In this document: one piece after another, positions 59,000-64,000 of the stretch
Layout of the letters: every line of letters starts with the position of its first letter
Position numbering within the stretch: position 1 is the stretch's first letter
The notes under the pieces: generated by a model
What the model was told of the DNA's origin: nothing
The model's input: only the letters and a program-made list of their open reading frames with translations
Database searches by the model: none
Made by a program: the position numbers and the translations under genes
NCBI GenBank assembly: GCA_006384855.1
Contig: VCJN01001385.1
Location: 1-64,000, forward strand
Length of the DNA stretch: 64,000 bases
Source: Tetraselmis striata
Taxonomy: Eukaryota > Chlorophyta > Chlorodendrophyceae > Chlorodendrales > Chlorodendraceae
Reading direction: 5' to 3'

Positions 59000-61400
59000 A
59001 TCAATTCTTCGGATATCATGGCATGGGTGTTACGCATTTGTTGGACAATATTGACATGGTCATTATAATCCAAGGGTAGGGATAATAAGGCAGCAGGAAA
59101 AAGGGGGCTCATGCCATACAGAGCCTCAAAGGGCGAGCGTTTTATAGCGGAATGGTAGTAATCATTGTTGTGGGCAAACTCAGCAAGGGACATGATATTG
59201 AACCAATCGTCATGGTTATGGTGTACATTCATACGTAGAATCTTCTCAATAGTGCGGTGCGTGCGTTCGGTTTGTCCGTCGGTTTCGGGGTGAGACGACG
59301 ACCAAATATTCAATTTGGTGTTAAGGAAGCAGAATAACTTCTTCCAAAACGCAGAGGCGAAGCGGGCATTGCGATCGGAAATAATTGCACGACAAAGTAA
59401 GCCATGGTGTCGGAAAATGTTGTTCATAAATAACCGAGCGAGTTGAAGGGCGTCAATATGAATACTACATGGGATAAAATGGGCATGCTTAGTGAAGTTG
59501 CAAAAAAATAAGGCGATTGTATCAAAGCCATTTTATTGCAGAGGCAAGCCGGTTATAAAATCCATCGAAATTATTTCTTAGGGGTGGTAACCTTTAGGCA
59601 GTGGTGACAGAGAGCCTATTGGTATTTTTGTCGAGTTCTTCATGCGTTGGCAGGTCGGGCAAATCTTGCAGTAACGGCGAACAGTATTGCGCATGCATTT
59701 CCACCAAAAGATGCGCGAAATATTGAGGAGTAGTGTGCGTTCGAAAACGGGGTGACCGGGGGCATCATGAAATTCGCCGATAATCAGATTTGATAGTTTA
59801 TCGTCGAAAGTGGGGAGGCAGATTTTATCGGCCGTCCAATAAAGCTCATTAGTAGAATCAAAGCGAACTCCCTTAGGGAAGCGGGATCTCGCATGAGTGG
59901 GGCCGAGTTTGTAATCATATTTAATGCGGGCAACGGGAGCAGGGTCCACTTGTAAGCGGTACATGGTGGATAAGAAATTATATTGCATGTGTTCGGGGCC
60001 TTTGTCGAGTAATTGTCGGTATATATCTAAGTCGTAGCGCAGATCGGGGCTACGCCACAGGGCATCGGCCCCATTCTGAGAGCCTTTGCGGTACAGAGTT
60101 TCAAGCAATGGTTCACCAGTGCGGGGGTGTTTGGCCCAGTATAGAGAAATGGTGTGGAACCTTAATGTGTGGCGGTGGCCTAACTTACCCTGGCTAGGTA
60201 GGGAGGTGTCGAGGAGGGGCATGATAAGTAATAACAGTGATTTTTGAACTACCTTCTATGTAGCAAAGCCATTTATTCAGCGCACAAACAACATCAAGTA
60301 GTTTCTGATCATAAGTGGGATATCCGATGTGGGTTTCCTGAAGCACCTTGGCATAATAGGGACAAGGGCGAAGGTTGCCATAAGAGTCTTTTTGCATAAG
60401 TACCGCGCCAAGGGCGTGCGTGGACGCATCGGTGAATTTAATAAATTCGGAGTCAGGTGAGGGCCGGTTCGTGGGGACATGAGCACCGGGGCGGAGCAGA
60501 GGGCTTGTTTAAGAGCATTGAACGCAACATGCTTAGACACGCTCACCCAATACAAACTTTTGCGGTCTTTTGTCATATGTCATTAAGTGGAGCAGCCATA
60601 TGGAAATGTTTCCGTACAAACTGTTGGTAGAAGTTGCAGAAGCCTTAATAATGTTGTACTTCTTGTACCGTGCGGGGCGGGGCCCAGTCTAGCCTTAAAT
60701 CGAGTGTCAGAGGGACGGGGGCCCGAGCGGCTAACCATACGACCTAAGTATTCGAGTTCGTTTGGGGCAAAAAAACACTTAGGCAGGCGAAGTCGGATGT
60801 CAGGTGCAGCCAAGAGGCTTAGCATGGTGTATAAATGCCGTAAACGGTCGTCGAGGGAATTGCTGAAGATAAGTACAGCGTCGAGATAGACAAAGATGAA
60901 CGTGTTTTTGTGCGGTTGTAAGACGTGGTTCATCCAACGTTGAAAGTCAGACGGGGAAGTGTAAGGCCAAATGGCATGACCAAAATGTCAAGTTGACCGA
61001 ATTGACGTTTAAACGAAGTTTTCCGTGTGTCGGAATCGTGTATCTTAAGTTAGTTGTTGAATCCTAAAGCAAGGTCAAGGGCAAAGTAAATGGCAGCTAC
61101 AGAGAGCATATCGAATAAAATGTCGGCATGTGGAATTGGGAATTCGATACGCTTCGTATATTTGTTCAATTAGCTAGCAATATTGATGCAGAGGCGAAAG
61201 CCAACATTGCCGTTGCGAGCTGATAACACAGGGGCTGCATAAGGGGAAAATGATTCCTTGATAATAAACCTTTATCTAAAAAGTCGTTCATTGTCGTTAT
61301 AATTCGTCTAATCCAGCAGGGGAGAGGCGATATATTTTGCCGGAAGGGGCAGTTGCATCAGGGACTAATGGTATTTCAAAGTCAAACCCAGGGCGGGACA
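59000..61400 (-). mobile_element. Degenerate Ty3/gypsy-like pol fragment
   Basis: Reading on the minus strand from 61400: IPLVPDATAPSGKIYRLSP (start of the reverse-transcriptase domain), an interrupted stretch, then 60583-60933 with FVYLDAVLIFSNSLDD (the YLDD box reads YLDA) and LPKCFFAPNELEYLG. An RNase H part follows at 60200-60430 (GAVLMQKDSYGNLRP). Next come the integrase zinc-binding domain (GHPVFERTLLLNISRIFWWK, CKICPTCQRMKN) and an integrase core with ISDRNARF, SSHPETDGQTERTHRTIEKI and EFAHNNDYYHSAIKRSPFEA. There are multiple stops and a changed catalytic Asp. No long terminal repeats recognised. Cut off at about 59000 by the DIRS-like fragment. Confidence 0.85.
59001..60222 (-). pseudogene. 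RNase H tail and integrase of the Ty3/gypsy-like element
   Basis: Two open segments (59578-60222 and 59001-59427 on the minus strand) give the HHCC zinc finger (H and H in GEFHDAPGH, then CKICPTC) and most of the catalytic core, including the D of ISDRNARF and the E region near TERTHRTIE. A stop after GYHP at 59578 separates them. Nonfunctional as it stands. Confidence 0.8.
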
Positions 61401-61439
61401 CAGGGAGGGTGTCCAATGGTGTCCAAGTCAAACCCTGAA

Positions 61440-61512
61440 ATGACAGAGCCGGGAATCGATCCAGGGACCTTCTGAATAGGATACCACCGCTCTACTACCG
61501 AGCGGACAGACA
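61440..61512 (-). repeat. tRNA-like sequence (SINE head or tRNA pseudogene)
   Basis: On the minus strand CCGCTCGGTAGTAGAGCGG forms a D-arm-like stem-loop with A-box character. CCTGGATCGATTCCCGG forms a T-arm-like stem with B-box GGATCGATTCC. Only three pairs close the anticodon stem and the acceptor stem does not pair, so it is not a functional tRNA. Shares its head design with 41380-41442. Confidence 0.5.
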
Positions 61513-61548
61513 CCGAGGCCGGGGGTGGGGTTTCTCGCCATAGTCGCC

Positions 61549-61680
61549 ACAATTCGACGATTCCGGGGTCTTTATTACACAATACATAATGGTCAGGCAG
61601 TTTTTGGTAACCTTCGCCCATAATTTTTGGTACATAATTGGTCCACAATTCGACGATTCCGGGGGTCTTTATTACACGGT
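61549..61680 (+). repeat. Short direct repeat beside the gypsy-like fragment
   Basis: CCACAATTCGACGATTCCGGGG followed by TCTTTATTACAC occurs at about 61549-61582 and again at about 61642-61676. It might be part of an element terminus or a local duplication. Confidence 0.6.
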
Positions 61681-61975
61681 AAATAACCGGCCAGTAACCA
61701 AAATGGCGACTTTGTGATAACAACCAGCGACATGTATAGATATCCGCAACAACTCATCCGCAACAGCATTGAAAGGCACGATGATTACAACAGACTCTGC
61801 CATGTGCACTACCGGGGAGACACGAGCCTTACATCGCCCAACGTCGGTACTTGCGGGGCAGCTTGCGTGGACATGGCGGTGGCACCATGCACACAGACAG
61901 TACCCAAGTCCTGGCATCGCTCTTCACACAGACATGGCTACTGCGTAGGCCTTACGGCGTACCGCATGGGCGGCG

Positions 61976-63664
61976 CTAGCGCGGAATGGCCTGGTTGCTG
62001 AGGATGGTGCTCAGCTGCTCCACCACTGTCGCGGCAACGTGCGGGCTGACCGGCATGCGGTTGTCGTGGTACCACGAACGCGGTTCAATGACTTCGTCGG
62101 GAGCCGCCCTGAGGAGCACTCCCAGCACGCCCGGCAACAGCGGCACCGGCAGGACGCTCCAAGGATGCAAGAAGATGCGTTGCAGGCACGACAGCCGCCC
62201 CAGCTGCGCCAGCCCCTGCAGTGACACTTCGTCCCCGAGGTCGATGGAGATCAGCCTGGGGCAGCGCGTCGCCAGTGCCGCCAGGGTATTGTGGTCCAGA
62301 CGGCAAAACAAGAGGGCCAGGTGCTCCAGCTGGGGCGGCATCCTGGCAGCCATGCCGTCGTCAATCCGCATGCTTTGTATGTGCAGAGACTTGAGGGCTG
62401 GAAGGTTGCGCAGGAGTTCCAGCAGGTGCACCGGGAAGTCTGGGTGGTTGTGAGACTTCATGGTCAGGCTCTGCAGCTGCGTGAGGCTGCTCAGGTGTAC
62501 CAGCCCGTCGCCGATGACCCCGGTCCATTGGGCCATTGCGTCCCAATAGCATGACACCTCCAGGTGCGTGAGACCTGTAAGACGCCCCAGTGGCCGCAGT
62601 GCGTCGTCGTTCACAGTATACGAAAGAAGCGAAAGCGATGTCAGGCCCGGCAACGCATTTGCCAGCCGGTCCGTAAAGTGTGGCGGTAGGTAGAACATGT
62701 CAATGTGCAGCTGGCGCAGGCTGCTCAGGCCCAGGATGTCCTCCAGGTCGGACTCTTCACGGCTTTCGTCAAGCCCGAGCGTCAGGCTCCTTAGAGTGCT
62801 GGCGCCAGCGAGGCCCATGCTCCCGGAGAACCGGCACATGCCCAGCTCCAGGCTGGTCAGCGAGGGCAGTGCGACCAGCTTGGCAAGGCCGCCTTGCCCA
62901 AACCTTATCCCGGCCAGGCTCAGGCTGGTCAGACTGGGCGGCAGTGCGGCAAGGGCGTGCTCGTACATGGCATTGTAATCTGGCATTTTGATGGAACCAT
63001 CGCGCTCTTTGTAAGAGGTGTCAAGGTCAAGTCTGGCGACGGCGGTCATGGCACCAAAAGCATCGGTCAGCTCGGCCTGACTGACCTTGATGGCCCGAGT
63101 GGCCAAGCGGAGCGACTTGAGCCGCGGGAGCGCCGGCCTCAGCGCCCCAAGGTGGGCGGGCCCAAGCTGCTCTGCGAAAATGTTCAGAGACTGCAACTCC
63201 GGCAGGCTGCACGCCGCGCTGAGCAGCGCCACCGCCTCTGGCTCGGACAGCTCCTCCCACAGTGCGCCCCTCATGTGGACAGTGAGTTCCTTCAACTGGG
63301 TGCAGTGGCGTAGCAGCCCCTCCACCCGTGCCACACTCTGCTCCGAGGGCGTGTCCCAAGCCGGGTTCAGTGATTGCAGGCTGCCCAGGGCCTGCGCTGC
63401 CCAGCTGTGGCACACCAGCCTCGCGTTACCCAGTTGCCCCGCCTCCTCGCCCAGCAGGCCAAAGACCTTGGGAAGCCACTCGAGCTGCGCTGACCAATCC
63501 GCGTCTCCCGCCTCCTCTTCCAGACCACGCGAACGCGCCCATTCTTGGAGTGCCTCGTCCAGGATCTGGGCAGCCGACAAGCCACATGCCCTCGACAGCC
63601 GGTGCACAAGCCCCGCCGTGTGAGCGTCTACTGCCAGGGGCAGATGCCACCCGGGGGCCGCCAT
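61976..63664 (-). CDS. Intronless leucine-rich-repeat protein with F-box-like N-terminus
   Basis: A 562-residue open frame without introns; the ATG at 63664 (MAAPGWHLPL) is chosen as start. The frame stays open 16 codons further upstream, starting at a non-ATG codon. Residues about 60-110 (LEWLPKVFGLLGEEAGQLGNARLVCHSWA) resemble a weak F-box. The rest is at least ten irregular LRRs of the RNI/AMN1 type, such as LPELQSLNIFAEQLG, LTSLSLAGIRFGQGGL, LTSLELGMCRFSG, LRQLHIDMFYLP, LTHLEVSCYWDAM and LEHLALLFCRLDHNTLAAL. The protein probably acts as a substrate adaptor or scaffold; no partner can be named. Being intronless beside genes with 5 to 20 exons suggests a retrocopy or a lineage-expanded family. 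TGTAA on the minus strand at 61785-61789. Confidence 0.85.
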   Translation of the reverse strand: MAAPGWHLPLAVDAHTAGLVHRLSRACGLSAAQILDEALQEWARSRGLEEEAGDADWSAQLEWLPKVFGLLGEEAGQLGNARLVCHSWAAQALGSLQSLNPAWDTPSEQSVARVEGLLRHCTQLKELTVHMRGALWEELSEPEAVALLSAACSLPELQSLNIFAEQLGPAHLGALRPALPRLKSLRLATRAIKVSQAELTDAFGAMTAVARLDLDTSYKERDGSIKMPDYNAMYEHALAALPPSLTSLSLAGIRFGQGGLAKLVALPSLTSLELGMCRFSGSMGLAGASTLRSLTLGLDESREESDLEDILGLSSLRQLHIDMFYLPPHFTDRLANALPGLTSLSLLSYTVNDDALRPLGRLTGLTHLEVSCYWDAMAQWTGVIGDGLVHLSSLTQLQSLTMKSHNHPDFPVHLLELLRNLPALKSLHIQSMRIDDGMAARMPPQLEHLALLFCRLDHNTLAALATRCPRLISIDLGDEVSLQGLAQLGRLSCLQRIFLHPWSVLPVPLLPGVLGVLLRAAPDEVIEPRSWYHDNRMPVSPHVAATVVEQLSTILSNQAIPR

Positions 63665-64000
63665 GCCGACTCGGGGGCGGCCTTCCTGCCCCTTCGTCGT
63701 GACCCGGTTCAACCAGGGCTTACGTGGGCTCGGCGGCCCGCCGGCGGCACCAGGTTAAGAACGCTGCTGTCGCTGGATGAGAGTGTTGTTTCCGGAGACA
63801 CACAAAGTCGGCTCCTGAGGGACAAGGTGATAGGTTGAGGGTCATCCCCGAGAGGCCAGTGATTCTATCTACTGGGAGTGTTGCGTACCTGTACACATTC
63901 TGCTGTACGAGCAGCATTCAGCGCGTCATATCTAATAAAATATTTGGTAGCGCTCGTCGCAGACGACTAAGGAGTAGCGACCACATGTACGCTTGTTCCT
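63665..64000. other. Region 5' of the intronless LRR gene
   Basis: No gene recognised. Presumably contains its promoter. Ends within GTAGCGACCAC-type short repeat words. Confidence 0.35.

Larger units (their letters stand above)
56889..59000 (+). mobile_element. Degenerate DIRS-like retroelement fragment
   Basis: Reverse-transcriptase motifs follow in order on the plus strand: SFDLQDGFYALGIAPSD (motif A region), FYRLCGLPM with WSLSSYYFVTF close by (motif B region), a YVDD at about 58580-58595 followed by a small insertion, then MLDVLGLQRNPTKG (motif D). An RNase H-like tail reads ARWLPIRELQSLAGRAQYMY and LAIPAGRLFLREL. This order and wording resemble DIRS-type elements of algae. Several frame breaks and a G18 tract at 58551-58568 inside the reverse-transcriptase region show it is inactive. 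No terminal repeats or recombinase seen. It ends abruptly at about 59000. Confidence 0.6.

Noticed and set aside
61440-61512. A functional tRNA gene on the minus strand
   Set aside because: D-arm and T-arm are recognisable but the anticodon stem has only three pairs, the would-be anticodon is TCA, and the acceptor ends do not pair.

Overview
This window looks like nuclear DNA of a green alga, most likely an intron-rich, GC-rich trebouxiophyte-like chlorophyte. The evidence is protein-coding genes cut into many short exons with clean GT-AG (and some GC-AG) introns, Arabidopsis-type CCCTAAA/TTTAGGG interstitial repeats, TGTAA motifs downstream of several stop codons, a probable plastid-targeted acetyltransferase, and degenerate Ty3/gypsy- and DIRS-like retroelements. 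I see no bacterial operon features, rRNA or CRISPR. The species is not determinable from the sequence alone.

Layout. 0.44-2.8 kb (-): an ADAT1-type tRNA adenosine deaminase with broken reading frames. 5.0-7.8 kb (-): GNAT acetyltransferase, 5 exons. 8.8-10.7 kb (+): an unrecognised single-pass membrane protein. 11.3-13.9 kb (-): HYLS1-like centriolar protein, 5 exons. 14-22.6 kb: a gene-poor stretch with dispersed and tandem repeats. 22.7-25.7 kb (-) and 26.8-29.3 kb (+): divergently transcribed cobS and cobT, two nucleotide-loop enzymes of cobalamin assembly or remodelling. 31.4-36.7 kb (+): a 13-exon leucine-rich-repeat protein. 38.9-54.2 kb (-): a WDR11-like gene with more than 20 exons. 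56.9-61.4 kb: fragments of a DIRS-like element (+) joined to a Ty3/gypsy-like element (-). 62.0-63.7 kb (-): an intronless LRR protein.

How the genes fit together. The main functional unit is the head-to-head cobS/cobT pair, which supports lower-ligand activation and attachment (B12 salvage or pseudocobalamin remodelling) in a eukaryote. HYLS1-like and WDR11-like genes suggest the organism keeps, or recently kept, centriole/cilium and trans-Golgi trafficking machinery. The exon models for GNAT, HYLS1, cobS, cobT, LRR and most of WDR11 were built by eye. In each, the junction phases agree and no stop interrupts the frame. ADAT1 and one junction of the membrane protein are the exceptions, so those may be true lesions or local consensus errors.
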